Source: Gammaproteobacteria bacterium (lineage in GTDB: Bacteria > Pseudomonadota > Gammaproteobacteria > JAABTG01). Taken from it: a DNA stretch of 64,000 nt. Position 1 is the stretch's first letter, and each line of letters begins with the position of its first letter. Location: the NCBI GenBank assembly GCA_034522055.1, contig JAXHLS010000002.1, positions 1,984,001 to 2,048,000 on the forward strand, given 5' to 3'. Both the position numbers and the translations under genes were made by a program. The notes below the pieces were generated by a model that made no database searches, had not been told where the DNA came from, and worked only from the letters and a program-made list of their open reading frames with translations. Below, in pieces: positions 16,487-29,624 of the stretch.

Positions 16487-17161
16487 TCATAGCAGGCCCC
16501 GCTGGGCGAAGGAGACGGGCGGCCCGTCCCCCACCACGAAATGGTCCAGCAGGCGGATGTCCACCAGGTCCAGGGCGGCCTTGAGGCGCCGGGTAATGGC
16601 CTCGTCGGCGCGGCTCGGCTCGGCCACCCCCGAGGGATGGTTGTGGGCCAGGATCACCGCCGCCGCGTTGTGTTCCAGCACCCGTTTGACCACCTCGCGG
16701 GGATGGACGCTGGCGCCATCCAGGGTGCCCATGAAGAGTTCCTCGTAGGCGATCAGACGGTGGCGGTTGTCCAGGAACAGGCAGGCGAAGACCTCGCGCC
16801 CGCGGCCGCGCAGACGGCTCGCGAGATAACGGGCGGTGGCCTCGGGGCTGTCCATCACCGGGCCGCGGTCGAGGCGGCTCTCCAGGTAACGGCGCCCCAG
16901 TTCCAGGGCCGCCTGCAACAGGGCATAGCGGGCGGGGCCGATACCGGGCGCCGCCATTACGCGCCGGCCTTCGGCATCCAGCAGTCCCTGGAGTCCGCCC
17001 CAGGTGCCGAGGAGGCCGCGGGCCACGTCCACCGCCGAGCTGCCCCGTACTCCGGAGCCGAGGAAGATGGCGAGCAGTTCCGCGTCGGAGAGGGCGGCGC
17101 TGCCGCGTTTGAAGAGTTTCTCCCGAGGACGTTCGTCCTCGGGCCAGTCCGTAATGGCCAT
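16487..17161 (-). CDS. radC: JAB-domain protein RadC
   Basis: A 224-residue RadC: an N-terminal helix-hairpin-helix-like part ([20 protein letters not shown], then [12 protein letters not shown]) and a C-terminal JAMM/MPN domain with metal-binding motif HNHPSG followed by D in [10 protein letters not shown]. Its biochemical function is unsettled; the historical DNA-repair role is not well supported. Position next to rpmB-rpmG and opposite coaBC is the canonical gammaproteobacterial arrangement. Confidence 0.92.
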   Translation of the reverse strand: MAITDWPEDERPREKLFKRGSAALSDAELLAIFLGSGVRGSSAVDVARGLLGTWGGLQGLLDAEGRRVMAAPGIGPARYALLQAALELGRRYLESRLDRGPVMDSPEATARYLASRLRGRGREVFACLFLDNRHRLIAYEELFMGTLDGASVHPREVVKRVLEHNAAAVILAHNHPSGVAEPSRADEAITRRLKAALDLVDIRLLDHFVVGDGPPVSFAQRGLL

Positions 17162-17281
17162 GTGACCTCCGTGTCCGGCAATGGTTGATGTCAGTGGCCC
17201 GGCGCCCGGGGCGGATAGCGCCGGGGCTTGATAGTGAATACCTACTCAAGGACGCCCGATGGCCTTAAACTGTAGCCCAGC

Positions 17282-18481
17282 ATGGCCATCCTGACCAACA
17301 GGCGCATTCTCCTCGGCATCGGCGGCAGCGTGGCGGCCTACAAGGGTGCCGAGGTGGTGAGGCTGTTGGCCGGCGCCGGCGCCGAGGTACGGGTGGTGCT
17401 GACGGCGGGTGGGGCGCGGTTCATCACTCCCCTGACCCTCCAGGCCCTGTCGGGCCGAAGCGTGCACGAGGACATGATGGATCCCCGGGCCGAGGCCGCC
17501 ATGGGGCACATCGAGCTGGCCCGTTGGGCGGACCTGGTGCTCATCGCCCCCGCCAGTGCCAACCTCATGGCGCGCCTCGCCGCCGGCATGGCCGACGATC
17601 TCCTCACCACCGCCTGCCTGGCCACGGCTGCTCCCCTCATGATGGCCCCGGCCATGAACCGGCACATGTGGGCGGCCCCGGCGACCCAGGCCAATCTTCA
17701 TACCCTCGGGCGGCGGGGTGTCAGCGTCCTCGGCCCGGCCACCGGCGATCAGGCCTGCGGTGACAGCGGGCCTGGACGCATGGTGGAGGCGGCAGAGATC
17801 GTGGCTGGGGTGGAACGACACTTCGGCGGCGAGCCCCTCACCGGCCTGCGGGTGATGGTGACCGCCGGTCCCACTCGCGAGGCCCTGGACCCCGTGCGTT
17901 ACCTCAGCAATCGCAGTTCGGGGCGCATGGGCTTCGCCGTGGCCGAGGCGGCGCGCCGGGCCGGCGCCGAGGTGGTGCTGGTGGCCGGGCCCGTGGCCCT
18001 GGCGACGCCGCCCGGGGTGGAGCGCGTGGATACGGTGTCCGCCGCCGACATGCTGGAGGCCGTGATGGCGAACCTGGCGGGTTGCGATATATTCATCGCG
18101 GCGGCGGCGGTGGCGGACTACCGGCCCGCCGAGCGCCGCGGCGACAAGATCAAGAAGGGCACCGCGGCGATGGACCTCGCCCTGGAACCCACACCGGACA
18201 TCCTCGCTACCGTGGCCATGGTGGAGGACGGCCCCTTCACCGTGGGCTTCGCCGCCGAGACCCGTGATCTGGAACGTCACGCGCGGGATAAACTGGAGCG
18301 CAAGGGCCCGGACCTCGTGGCCGCCAACCTGGTGGGTGATGAAGTCGGCTTCGACAGCGAGCACAACGCCCTGACGGTGTACTGGCGGGGCGGTTCACGG
18401 GACCTCGGCCGGGCCACCAAGCGGGAGTTGGCCGATGGCCTCATCACGTTGATTGTGGAGCGCATGATTGAGCAAGGTTGA
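17282..18481 (+). CDS. coaBC: Bifunctional phosphopantothenoylcysteine decarboxylase/synthetase CoaBC
   Basis: A 399-residue fusion enzyme of coenzyme A synthesis. The N-terminal FMN-dependent CoaC part (about 1-185) contains [13 protein letters not shown], the active-site region [20 protein letters not shown] and the substrate-flap Cys in GDQACGDSG. The C-terminal CoaB part (about 190-399) begins [19 protein letters not shown] and contains NRSSGRMG and AAAVADYRP, followed by KIKKG. It overlaps dut by 14 bp, and coaBC-dut is a standard operon. Divergent from radC with a 120-bp gap. Confidence 0.95.
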   Translation: MAILTNRRILLGIGGSVAAYKGAEVVRLLAGAGAEVRVVLTAGGARFITPLTLQALSGRSVHEDMMDPRAEAAMGHIELARWADLVLIAPASANLMARLAAGMADDLLTTACLATAAPLMMAPAMNRHMWAAPATQANLHTLGRRGVSVLGPATGDQACGDSGPGRMVEAAEIVAGVERHFGGEPLTGLRVMVTAGPTREALDPVRYLSNRSSGRMGFAVAEAARRAGAEVVLVAGPVALATPPGVERVDTVSAADMLEAVMANLAGCDIFIAAAAVADYRPAERRGDKIKKGTAAMDLALEPTPDILATVAMVEDGPFTVGFAAETRDLERHARDKLERKGPDLVAANLVGDEVGFDSEHNALTVYWRGGSRDLGRATKRELADGLITLIVERMIEQG

Positions 18482-18923
18482 AGTCAGGATCCTGGACCCG
18501 CGCATCGGCGCGGAATTTCCCCTGCCGGACTACGCCACCCCTGGCGCCGCCGGCATGGACCTGCGAGCCTGCGTGGAAGAGACCCTGGAGGTGGCCCCCG
18601 GAGCCACTCATCTGATTCCCACGGGTATCGCCATTCACATGGCGGATTCCGGCCTCGCGGCGGTGTTGCTGCCGCGCTCGGGGCTGGGCCACAAGCACGG
18701 CATCGTGCTCGGCAACCTGGTGGGTCTCATCGATTCCGACTACCAGGGCCAGGTGTTCGTCTCCTGCTGGAATCGAGGCGCAGTTCCCTTCACCCTGGAA
18801 CCGGGGGAGCGTATCGCCCAGATGGTCTTCCTGCCGGTGGTCAAGGCCAGTCTCGAGGTGGTGGAGGAGTTCAGTCCCAGCGAGCGGGGCGCCGGCGGCT
18901 TCGGCTCCTCGGGCCGCCATTGA
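18468..18923 (+). CDS. dut: dUTP diphosphatase
   Basis: A 151-residue trimeric dUTPase with all five conserved motifs: [29 protein letters not shown] (catalytic Asp region), [12 protein letters not shown] and the C-terminal glycine-rich [13 protein letters not shown]. It hydrolyses dUTP to dUMP, preventing uracil incorporation into DNA and feeding thymidylate synthesis. The start overlaps the coaBC end. Confidence 0.96.
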   Translation: MSKVEVRILDPRIGAEFPLPDYATPGAAGMDLRACVEETLEVAPGATHLIPTGIAIHMADSGLAAVLLPRSGLGHKHGIVLGNLVGLIDSDYQGQVFVSCWNRGAVPFTLEPGERIAQMVFLPVVKASLEVVEEFSPSERGAGGFGSSGRH

Positions 18924-18983
18924 CGAAGCCGGTGACACGGTCTGAGGCAGTGGACACGACCCTGGAGGGTGCGCGCGGAGATC

Positions 18984-23007
<4,024 letters not shown>

Positions 23008-23041
23008 GGGCCTTCGCCATGGCGGCCGGCAGGCGATAACG

Positions 23042-23755
23042 GTGTCCGCCACCGTCTCCCATCATCGCCTGACGGTGGCCGGCCGGCCCCTGGACTACGT
23101 CCTGGCCAGGGTGCCGCGGCGCCGCCACATCCAGGTCCGGGTGGCCGACGACGGCACGGTGTGGCTGCGCGTACCCTGGCACTGCCCGCGGCGCCTGGCA
23201 GAAGGCGTGCTGCTGGACCACGGCGACTGGGTGTGGCGCACCCGCGCCACCCTGGAGGCCCGGCGGCCGCCGCCCCTCACGGACCATCGGCCCCTGCCCT
23301 GGCTCGACGAGACCCTGCACCTGCGGCTGCTGGAGCGCGCCACCTGGCGGGTGATGCGCGAGGGGCCATGGCTCACCGTGCGCGGCCCCGACCTCGGCGA
23401 GGCCGAAGTGCGGCCCCGTCTCGAGCACTGGTATCGGCGGCGGGCGCGGGACCACCTGGGGATGCGCCTGGCCCACTATGCCGAGGAGATGGGGCTGGCC
23501 TGCCCCACCCTCACCCTGCGGGACCCGCGCACCCGCTGGGGCAGCTGCTCCAGCCGCGGCAGGGTAAACCTGAGCTGGCGCCTGGTGCTGCTGCCCACGC
23601 GGGTGGCTGACTACGTGGTAGTCCACGAGCTGGCCCACCTCAGGCAGATGAACCACTCGCCGGCCTTCTGGCGCGAGGTGGAGGCGGTGTTGCCCGACTA
23701 CGATGCCCGCCGCCGCGTCCTCAGGGAGCTGCCGCGGGAGCGGGTGCGGTTCTAG
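23042..23755 (+). CDS. YgjP-like M48-type metallopeptidase (DUF45)
   Basis: A 237-residue protein starting at GTG. The second half carries the zinc metalloprotease signature HELAHLRQMNHSPAFW (HExxH with a downstream H and E) preceded by the family motif RWGSCSSRGRVNLSWRLVLL. Members of this YgjP/DUF45 group are soluble, and their substrates are unknown. Starts 34 bp after slmA in the same direction, so probably co-transcribed. Confidence 0.85.
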   Translation: MSATVSHHRLTVAGRPLDYVLARVPRRRHIQVRVADDGTVWLRVPWHCPRRLAEGVLLDHGDWVWRTRATLEARRPPPLTDHRPLPWLDETLHLRLLERATWRVMREGPWLTVRGPDLGEAEVRPRLEHWYRRRARDHLGMRLAHYAEEMGLACPTLTLRDPRTRWGSCSSRGRVNLSWRLVLLPTRVADYVVVHELAHLRQMNHSPAFWREVEAVLPDYDARRRVLRELPRERVRF

Positions 23756-24035
23756 CCCGCTTGTGAGTGGTCGAATGATCCCTCACCGTGGCACAGAGGC
23801 TAAGGAGCACTTCGGGAGATTCCGGGGGGCTGCATCTCGCGCCTGCCAGGATGGCCCGGCCGAGAACCTCGGGAGGGATAGTAGAGGCGCTATCGCTACA
23901 TCTCTGTGGCGCAACATCTCTGTGGCCTCCGTGCCCCCGTGAGAGAATCGCTTTTCACCCACCCTCCTTAGGGCGATTCGGGGCTAAAGGCGATCTCGAG
24001 ATGACTTGGCGCGCTTGCCGCCTTGACGAGATCGA

Positions 24036-24707
24036 TCAGTTACCGGCCGGGGCCTCACCGGGGGTGAGGTGGGAGATATCCCCGGGTTGGATGGCGCCCG
24101 ACTTCAGTTTCTCGAAACGTTCCTTGTCCGCCGCGTACTGTTGCCGGAGTTCCGCCTTCTCGTGCTCGCGGTCGACCACGAACTCCTCGCTTTTCTCGAT
24201 CTGGCGCTCCACCTGAGCGATGTCCTCCTCGACCTTGTCCGAGACGCCGCCGCCGGCCCGCTCCTCGCGGGCCGCCTTGGCGTGTAGGAGTTCCAGGTTC
24301 TGCTCGAATTTCTCGATGTGGTTGCGGGTGAGATTGATGCGGGACTCCAGCACGGCGAGCTTGTCTTCCAGGGCGAGGTCGAGCTCCCGCGACGACGTAT
24401 AGGTGCGCAGCAGCACCCGGTCGCGGGCCGCCTGCTCCCGGGACAGGCGTTCCTGCGCTTCCTGGTGTTCCCGCTCCCGCCGTTCGGCGGCCATTTCCTC
24501 CGGCGTCTTGGCGGCCTCGACCTCCCGTGTCTTCATGCCGCGTTTGGAGAGTTCGTCATGGCCCTTCTGGGCATATTCCGGCGGCACCACGTTGCCGCAC
24601 TCGCGCACCCCCTCGCTGTTGGTCCAGCATTTGATGGCGGCGTAAGCCGCGCCTGGGATGGCCAGTACGGCCACCATGAGGAGGGTGGGCAAGCGCATCG
24701 TTGTCAT
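24036..24707 (-). CDS. DUF4124-type secreted coiled-coil protein
   Basis: A 223-residue protein with a signal peptide (LPTLLMVAVLAIPGAAYAA), a short DUF4124-like domain (KCWTNSEGVRECGNVVPPEY, followed by HDELSKRG) and then about 150 residues of highly charged heptad-like helix rich in Glu, Arg and Gln, predicted coiled coil. The first ATG in the open frame would put 17 odd residues before the signal peptide, so 24707 is used. It lies 103 bp downstream of pyrE on the same strand. Function unknown; periplasmic location inferred. Confidence 0.75.
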   Translation of the reverse strand: MTTMRLPTLLMVAVLAIPGAAYAAIKCWTNSEGVRECGNVVPPEYAQKGHDELSKRGMKTREVEAAKTPEEMAAERREREHQEAQERLSREQAARDRVLLRTYTSSRELDLALEDKLAVLESRINLTRNHIEKFEQNLELLHAKAAREERAGGGVSDKVEEDIAQVERQIEKSEEFVVDREHEKAELRQQYAADKERFEKLKSGAIQPGDISHLTPGEAPAGN

Positions 24708-24810
24708 GACGGTTCCATGGCGTTGGTTTGGAACCATTCTAGCGCCATGGGACCGCAAGGGTGCAATACCCCGACGTTTGTCAAAAAAGACTTCCCGACA
24801 TGCGGCGGCT

Positions 24811-25455
24811 TCAGCTCACGCCATAGCGTGCCCGGTAGTCCTCGACCTGGGACAGGGTGGCGCCCATGTCCTGTCGTTGGGCCAGGTACGCCACCACCTG
24901 ATCCAGGGTGACGATGCTGATCACCGGCATGTGCAGGTCATCCCGGATCTCCTGGATGGCGGAGCGCGGGCCCTGGCCCCGTTCCTGGCGGTCGAGGGAA
25001 ATCACCACTCCCGCCGCCTCGGCCCCGGCACTCTGTATGATGTCCACCGACTCCCGCACCGAGGTCCCGGCGGACACCACATCGTCCACGATGAGGGCGC
25101 GCCCCGCCAGGGGGGCCCCCACGGTGTCGCCGCCCTCGCCATGGTCCTTGGCCTCCTTGCGATTGAAGCAGAACGGCACTTCCCGTTCATGGTGCTCGGC
25201 CAGGGCGATGGCGGTGGCCGTGGCCAGGGGGATCCCCTTGTAGGCGGGGCCGTAGAGCATGTCGAACTCCACATCCCCATCCATGATGGCGCGGGCGTAG
25301 AAGGCACCCAGGCGGGCCAGATGACGGCCGGTGTTGAACAGTCCGGTATTGAAGAAATAGGGGCTGCGGCGGCCCGACTTCAGGGTGAAATCGCCGAACC
25401 GGAGGACCTCCACGTCGAGGGCGAAATCGATGAACTGCTGCTGGTAGTCTTTCAT
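24811..25455 (-). CDS. pyrE: Orotate phosphoribosyltransferase
   Basis: A 214-residue type I PRTase: [17 protein letters not shown] at the N-terminus and the PRPP-binding motif [16 protein letters not shown]. It converts orotate and PRPP into OMP in pyrimidine synthesis, complementing the pyrB/pyrC'/pyrK cluster at 37-41 kb. Divergent from xthA with 128 bp between start codons. Confidence 0.96.
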   Translation of the reverse strand: MKDYQQQFIDFALDVEVLRFGDFTLKSGRRSPYFFNTGLFNTGRHLARLGAFYARAIMDGDVEFDMLYGPAYKGIPLATATAIALAEHHEREVPFCFNRKEAKDHGEGGDTVGAPLAGRALIVDDVVSAGTSVRESVDIIQSAGAEAAGVVISLDRQERGQGPRSAIQEIRDDLHMPVISIVTLDQVVAYLAQRQDMGATLSQVEDYRARYGVS

Positions 25456-25583
25456 GGTGCTCCCGTTGTCGTAGGGTGGGCCGGTGGCTGTGGCACTCCG
25501 TCGCGCAGCGGGCGGTTTGCCTGGTGCCGGTGGATATTGTCTACTCTGGCGACTCGTGTCGCCAGCCGCCCGGAGAACCCGCT

Positions 25584-26360
25584 TTGCGCATAATCACCCT
25601 CAACGCCAACGGCCTGCGGTCCGCGCGGCGCAAGGGCCTCTACGAGTGGCTCGCCGCCGCTGCCGCGGACGTGATCTGCCTGCAGGAGACGCGCATCCAG
25701 GACGACCTGGTGGCGGCCGGCGATTTCCATCTCGAGGGCTATCATTGTGCCTTCCATAACGCCCAAAGGCCCGGTTACAGCGGCGTCGCCCTGTTTTCCC
25801 GGGCCGCCCCCGACGAAGTCCGCCACGGCATCGGCTGGCCCGACGTGGACGCCGAAGGCCGTTACCTGGAGGCCCGCTTTCCGGGGCTCTCGGTCGTCAG
25901 CCTCTATCTGCCCTCGGGCTCATCGGGGGACCAGCGCCAGGGGGTCAAGTTTGACCTCATGGCCCGCCTGGCCGGGCACCTGGCGTGGCTGCGACGCCAG
26001 GGCCGGGAGTGTGTCATCTGCGGCGACTGGAACATCGCCCATCGCCAGGCCGACATCAGGAACTGGCGGGGCAATCAGAAGAATTCGGGCTTCCTGCCCG
26101 AGGAGCGGGCGTGGCTGGACCGGGTGTTCGGACCCCTCGGCTGGGTGGACGCCTTCCGGCGGGTCAACCACGAGCCCCACCAGTACACCTGGTGGTCCAA
26201 CCGTGGCCGGGCCTGGGAGAAGAACGTCGGCTGGCGCATCGATTACCAAGTGGTGACCCCCGCCATGGCCGAACGGGTGACGGGGGCGTCCATCTACAAG
26301 GACCGGCGCTTTTCCGATCACGCGCCGCTGATCATCGACTATGTCGACGGGACGGACTGA
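25584..26360 (+). CDS. xthA: Exodeoxyribonuclease III (AP endonuclease)
   Basis: A 258-residue EEP-family nuclease: [13 protein letters not shown], metal-ligand Glu in [11 protein letters not shown], catalytic [12 protein letters not shown], and C-terminal [11 protein letters not shown] with the catalytic His. It cleaves DNA at abasic sites in base-excision repair. There is no ATG in the right place; a TTG at 25584 gives [18 protein letters not shown], the exact family N-terminus, and is preceded by GGAGA eight bases upstream. Confidence 0.92.
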   Translation: MRIITLNANGLRSARRKGLYEWLAAAAADVICLQETRIQDDLVAAGDFHLEGYHCAFHNAQRPGYSGVALFSRAAPDEVRHGIGWPDVDAEGRYLEARFPGLSVVSLYLPSGSSGDQRQGVKFDLMARLAGHLAWLRRQGRECVICGDWNIAHRQADIRNWRGNQKNSGFLPEERAWLDRVFGPLGWVDAFRRVNHEPHQYTWWSNRGRAWEKNVGWRIDYQVVTPAMAERVTGASIYKDRRFSDHAPLIIDYVDGTD

Positions 26361-26447
26361 TCCCGCGTTTGTGCGCCGCCGCCGGGGCCGATAACCTGCG
26401 CCGGGACGATCCAATCTCGAGAGAGAAGAACGCCCTGAGCGATACCG

Positions 26448-26648
26448 TTAACTCTCATGGCGATACGCGCCGCCCAAGATGATGAAAGAGGAGCGCGTAT
26501 CGCCATGTTCGTTCCCTCACCCCATCCCTGTACTCCGGGCATCCTGCCCTTCGCCCTGCGGGCCGCGCCAGGGCGCGTTCAAATCCGTTCCCGACGGATT
26601 TGTCCCAGAGGGAGAGGGGGCGTTCGTGCTTCGCGTCTTTCACGTTAA
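26448..26648 (+). repeat. 200-bp dispersed element, copy B
   Basis: Second copy of the element described at 15568-15766, in the opposite orientation. Both ends here carry TTAA (TTAACTCTC at the left, CACGTTAA at the right), and the flanking bases show TACC on both sides, a possible 4-bp target duplication. The 15-bp-stem hairpin and the AAATCCGT/ACGGATTT pair are conserved. It lies about 90 bp after xthA. Confidence 0.85.
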
Positions 26649-26652
26649 ATAC

Positions 26653-26755
26653 CGGCCTACACCGATTACCTGGAAGGCCGGCTCCACGACCAGGACTACA
26701 GTAAGACGGAACTGGCCATGGCCCTGTCGGGGCTGCCCTCGGTCGAGTCCTGCTG
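26653..26755 (+). pseudogene. Possible 3' remnant of an unidentified gene
   Basis: Directly after element copy B an open frame reads PAYTDYLEGRLHDQDY, then SKTELAMALSGLPSVESC and a stop at about 26753-26755. The composition is protein-like, but there is no start codon or ribosome binding site, and reading upstream enters the repeat. It may be the tail of a gene cut by insertion of the element. The family was not recognised, and a chance open frame remains possible. Confidence 0.3.
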
Positions 26756-26870
26756 AGGCCCGGAGTCAACCCTTGGTCTTGCGCCGGATGACGGCCGGGT
26801 CGGCCGATGGCGCGCCGATTATATCCACTGCGGATGTCGCGTGGAGCGGGTGGCCCGGTCGCGGCCGGCT

Positions 26871-26990
26871 ATGACCGAGATTCCCCTATGGCTGCTGTTG
26901 CTGGTGTTCGCCCTGCTGCTGTTCCACGACGCCTGGGACGGTGTCCCGGCGGCGCCCGCCGTGGCGGTTTCCCTTCAGCGCGCGACGTAG
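26871..26990 (+). CDS. Possible 39-residue membrane peptide
   Basis: A short open frame MTEIPLWLLLLVFALLLFHD with a single strongly hydrophobic helix (residues 5-19) and a tail containing AWDGVPAAPAVAVS. It overlaps the end of the convergent DUF4426 gene by 16 bases. No clear ribosome binding site is present. It could be a small membrane protein or chance; homology is not recognised. Confidence 0.25.
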   Translation: MTEIPLWLLLLVFALLLFHDAWDGVPAAPAVAVSLQRAT

Positions 26991-27427
26991 AACTGCCGCT
27001 GGAACTTCAGCTTGTAGGGCGTATCCGTGTCCTCCGGCACCGCGGTGATGTGGAAGGTCAGGGTGTCGCCGTGGTTCACTGTGATGGTCCCCAGGTTGTA
27101 GATGGCGCCGCCGTCATCCACCTGGCGCATGTCGATGGTGTACAACTGGTTGTTCAGGTTGGTGGCGGTGGCGCTGATGTCCGCCGATACTGGCTTGCCG
27201 GTGGTGCCCATGATCTTCTTCAAGACGGTTACGTTCAACAGCACGCGGTTGGGACTGCGGGTGATACCGTAACTCTGGGCCACCTGGGGCAGCAGGTTGT
27301 CGGTGTTGAGGGCGTTGTAGTGGATGACGTATTCACCCACGTCTACCGACTGCTCCGCCGCGGCGCCGAAGGATGCCAGGGCGAGCAGCAGCGCGCCGAG
27401 GGATTTGAGAACCGTGTTGTTGTGCAT
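26975..27427 (-). CDS. DUF4426 secreted protein
   Basis: A 150-residue protein with a signal peptide (LKSLGALLLALASFGAAAEQ) and a DUF4426 domain: VDVGEYVIHYNALNTDNLLP, QSYGITRSPNRVLLNV and the C-terminal PYKLKFQRQFYVAR. The ATG at 27427 has an AGGAAG ribosome binding site and gives the normal N-terminus, unlike the longer upstream frame. In Pseudomonas a DUF4426 gene lies next to metW/metX and yggT-proC-yggS-pilT; metWX are absent here, but the rest of that neighbourhood follows. Function unknown. Confidence 0.85.
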   Translation of the reverse strand: MHNNTVLKSLGALLLALASFGAAAEQSVDVGEYVIHYNALNTDNLLPQVAQSYGITRSPNRVLLNVTVLKKIMGTTGKPVSADISATATNLNNQLYTIDMRQVDDGGAIYNLGTITVNHGDTLTFHITAVPEDTDTPYKLKFQRQFYVAR

Positions 27428-27609
27428 TGGGGCTTCCTCATGAGTTGTCGTTGCGGCGCGTGGCGGCTTCGCCGCGGCCGGCGCCGTTGTCGCGTTGTCT
27501 ATACCGGATGACCGGCGGCACGGGCTTGTTATGGCAATGGGCGCAGGAAGTAGCTTAGCCGGGATCAGAGGCCTCACCAAGTCCCCGCTGTTGTCGGCGC
27601 TTTCAAGGG

Positions 27610-27808
27610 AACTCTCATGGCGATACGCGCCACCCAAAATGGTGAAAGAGGAGCGCGTATCGCCATGTTCGTTCCCTCACCCCATCCCTGTACTCCGGGC
27701 ATCCTGCCCTTCGCCCTGCGGGCCGCGCCAAGGCGCGTTCAAATCCGTTCCCGACGGATTTGTCCCAGAGGGAGAGGGGGAGTTCGTGCTTCGCGACTTT
27801 CACGTTAA
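27610..27808 (+). repeat. 199-bp dispersed element, copy C
   Basis: Third copy of the element, almost identical to copy B and same orientation, only 1 kb away. The hairpin arms are at 27616-27630 and 27653-27667 (15 bp, perfect). The left end reads GGGAACTCTC rather than TTAACTCTC, while the right end keeps CACGTTAA. It lies in the divergent gap between the DUF4426 gene and the conserved unknown gene at 27923, so it may influence either promoter. Confidence 0.85.
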
Positions 27809-27922
27809 GGCTTATGAGTCGGGCGTTCCTGTCGCTAATTCCCACGGAGGGGCTAGAATTTGATGGTTGGCATCCACCCGCCGGGGATAGTCGACGCCTC
27901 GGCGGGTCCAGGGGGTTGCAGC

Positions 27923-28750
27923 ATGGCATTACTCGATGAACTGAAACAACAGGCCAGGGACGCCGAGGCGCGGCGCGAGGAGGAACGGCGCAGCGCTGCG
28001 TCGGAGGCATCCATGTTCCGCAAACGGGCCCAGCCGGCCATGCTGCGAGCCTACCACTACCTGCGTGAGTTCGTGGACAATCTGGTCAAGGCCGACCCGG
28101 ATATCTTCTCCGACTACGAGGTGGAGGGGGCGGGTCGCCTCGAGCGCTTGCGCCAGCATGACTACATGCTGAAGGCCGACGATGTCCCCGATACCAACGA
28201 CCTGACCCTGTCCTACGTGTGTTCCCGGGACGAGACCGTCACCTTCAGGGTCTTCACCCGTGACGGGGTCAAGCGGGAGCGGGAGTATCTGTGGAAGCAC
28301 GGCATGCTTTTCAATTTCCGGGAAGACGTCGGGGCGGCGGGCAGCGCCTATTGCGGGAGCTTCGAGATGGAGGCCCACGTGCGGGTGTCAGTGCATTTCG
28401 AGATCGCCGCCCAGGAGCAACGGATCCGCATCACCACCAAGAACCTCAACCACATCGGCGCCGACGTGTACCAGGTCAAGGTGGAGGACTTCACCGAGAG
28501 TTTCCTCGAGGAGTTGGCCAAGTCGGTGCTTCACCAGCCCAACACCTTCGACGAGCTGATGGGCTTCAAGGTGGGGGACGATGTGCGGACCCAGCTGCGG
28601 GAACGCCTGCAACGGGAGGCCGAGGCCAAGGCGCGGGAACTGGGGGAACGCCCCGCCCGCAGGAAGCGCTCAAAGGCCATCGCGGCGGATGGAGACACCG
28701 CGGGGGCGGGGCCCAAGAAGAAGGGCTTCCTGCGCTCCCTGTTCGACTGA
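27923..28750 (+). CDS. Conserved protein of unknown function
   Basis: A 275-residue cytoplasmic protein that I cannot assign to a family. N-terminus MALLDELKQQARDAEARREE is a charged helix; the central domain (about 40-225) is mixed alpha/beta with CSRDETVTFRVFTRDGVKRE and HVRVSVHFEIAAQEQRIRIT; the C-terminus is basic and low complexity (RPARRKRSKAIAA), ending KKKGFLRSLFD. The ATG at 27923 follows AGGGGG. No transmembrane segment. It is convergent with the yggU-pilT-side minus genes. Confidence 0.7.
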   Translation: MALLDELKQQARDAEARREEERRSAASEASMFRKRAQPAMLRAYHYLREFVDNLVKADPDIFSDYEVEGAGRLERLRQHDYMLKADDVPDTNDLTLSYVCSRDETVTFRVFTRDGVKREREYLWKHGMLFNFREDVGAAGSAYCGSFEMEAHVRVSVHFEIAAQEQRIRITTKNLNHIGADVYQVKVEDFTESFLEELAKSVLHQPNTFDELMGFKVGDDVRTQLRERLQREAEAKARELGERPARRKRSKAIAADGDTAGAGPKKKGFLRSLFD

Positions 28751-28760
28751 GGCGCGCCCT

Positions 28761-29054
28761 TCAGTCTTCCGCCACGGCCCATGGCGGCAGGACGCCGGCG
28801 CCCCGGATGAGCACCTGTTTGCGGCGCCCCGCGATGCCGCGCACGATATCCACGTCGTGCCCCGATACCCCGAAGGCCCGCGCCAGGAAGCGCTGCAGGG
28901 CCTTGTTGGCGGCGCCCTCCACCGGCGGCGCCGCCACGCGGATCTTCAGGCGCCCGCCGTGCACGCCCGCCACCGCCGTGGATTGGGCACCGGGCTGGAC
29001 ATGGAGTTCCAGCACCAGGGCCTCACCGTCCCGGCGCAGCCACGGCGCGCTCAC
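28761..29054 (-). CDS. yggU: DUF167 protein (YggU)
   Basis: A 97-residue small protein with the DUF167 motif VQPGAQSTAVAGVHGGRLKI, then APPVEGAANKALQRFLA. Function unknown; YggU is conserved next to YggT. It overlaps the YggT gene by four bases (ATGA). Confidence 0.9.
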   Translation of the reverse strand: MSAPWLRRDGEALVLELHVQPGAQSTAVAGVHGGRLKIRVAAPPVEGAANKALQRFLARAFGVSGHDVDIVRGIAGRRKQVLIRGAGVLPPWAVAED

Positions 29055-29623
29055 ATCACGCCCGCGACGCCCAGGCCCTGGAGGGGGCCCACCACCAGGA
29101 TCTTGACGAGTTGCAGCCCGATGAGCACGAACAGGGGCGACAGGTCCAATCCCCCCATGGGGGGCAGCAGTTGCCGCACCGGCGCCATCACGGGTTCCGT
29201 CAGCCGGTGGATGATGGCGGTCACGTCGTTGTAGACCCCGGGGTTCACCCAGCTCATGACCACCTGCACGATGATCATGAAGATGTAGAGATTGATGGCC
29301 AGTTCGATGAGTCCGGCCAGGGCCAGGAACACCATCTGCACCGGGCCCGGGGAGACACCGCCGAAGGCCGAGAGCAGATACAGCTCCACCAGCTTGAGGA
29401 CCAGCATCAGGACGATGGCCGCCACGTCCACGCCGCCGTAACCCGGGATGTAGCGCCGCAACGGGTTGAGCAGCGGCGCCGTGGCCTTGACGGTGAACTG
29501 GGAGATGGGGTTGTAGAAATCCGCCCGTACCAGTTGGAGCAGGAAGCGCACCATCACCACCGTGATATAGAGATAGAACGCGGTGTGGATGAGAAAGTAG
29601 CCGGCGTTACCCACGGGGCCCAT
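29051..29623 (-). CDS. yggT: YggT family integral membrane protein
   Basis: A 190-residue protein with two YggT repeats, each of a transmembrane pair followed by conserved loops: NPISQFTVKATAPLLNPLRR (about residues 36-55) and MSWVNPGVYNDVTAIIHRLT followed by EPVMAPVRQLLP. Located one base downstream of proC. Members are implicated in osmotic tolerance and, in plastids and cyanobacteria, in membrane organisation; its role here is unknown. Confidence 0.9.
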   Translation of the reverse strand: MGPVGNAGYFLIHTAFYLYITVVMVRFLLQLVRADFYNPISQFTVKATAPLLNPLRRYIPGYGGVDVAAIVLMLVLKLVELYLLSAFGGVSPGPVQMVFLALAGLIELAINLYIFMIIVQVVMSWVNPGVYNDVTAIIHRLTEPVMAPVRQLLPPMGGLDLSPLFVLIGLQLVKILVVGPLQGLGVAGVM

Positions 29624-29624
29624 G

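Noticed and set aside
23756-24035. Small open frames in the gap after the YgjP-like gene
   Set aside because: No ribosome binding site, no protein-like pattern; the sequence contains scraps such as CATCTCTGTGGC repeated twice, typical of intergenic debris.
27617-27808. 63-residue open frame inside element copies B and C (MFVPSPHPCTPGILPFALRA)
   Set aside because: It runs through the hairpin repeat in several frames, without a ribosome binding site, and the equivalent region in copy A is inverted in a leader. Not a credible gene.
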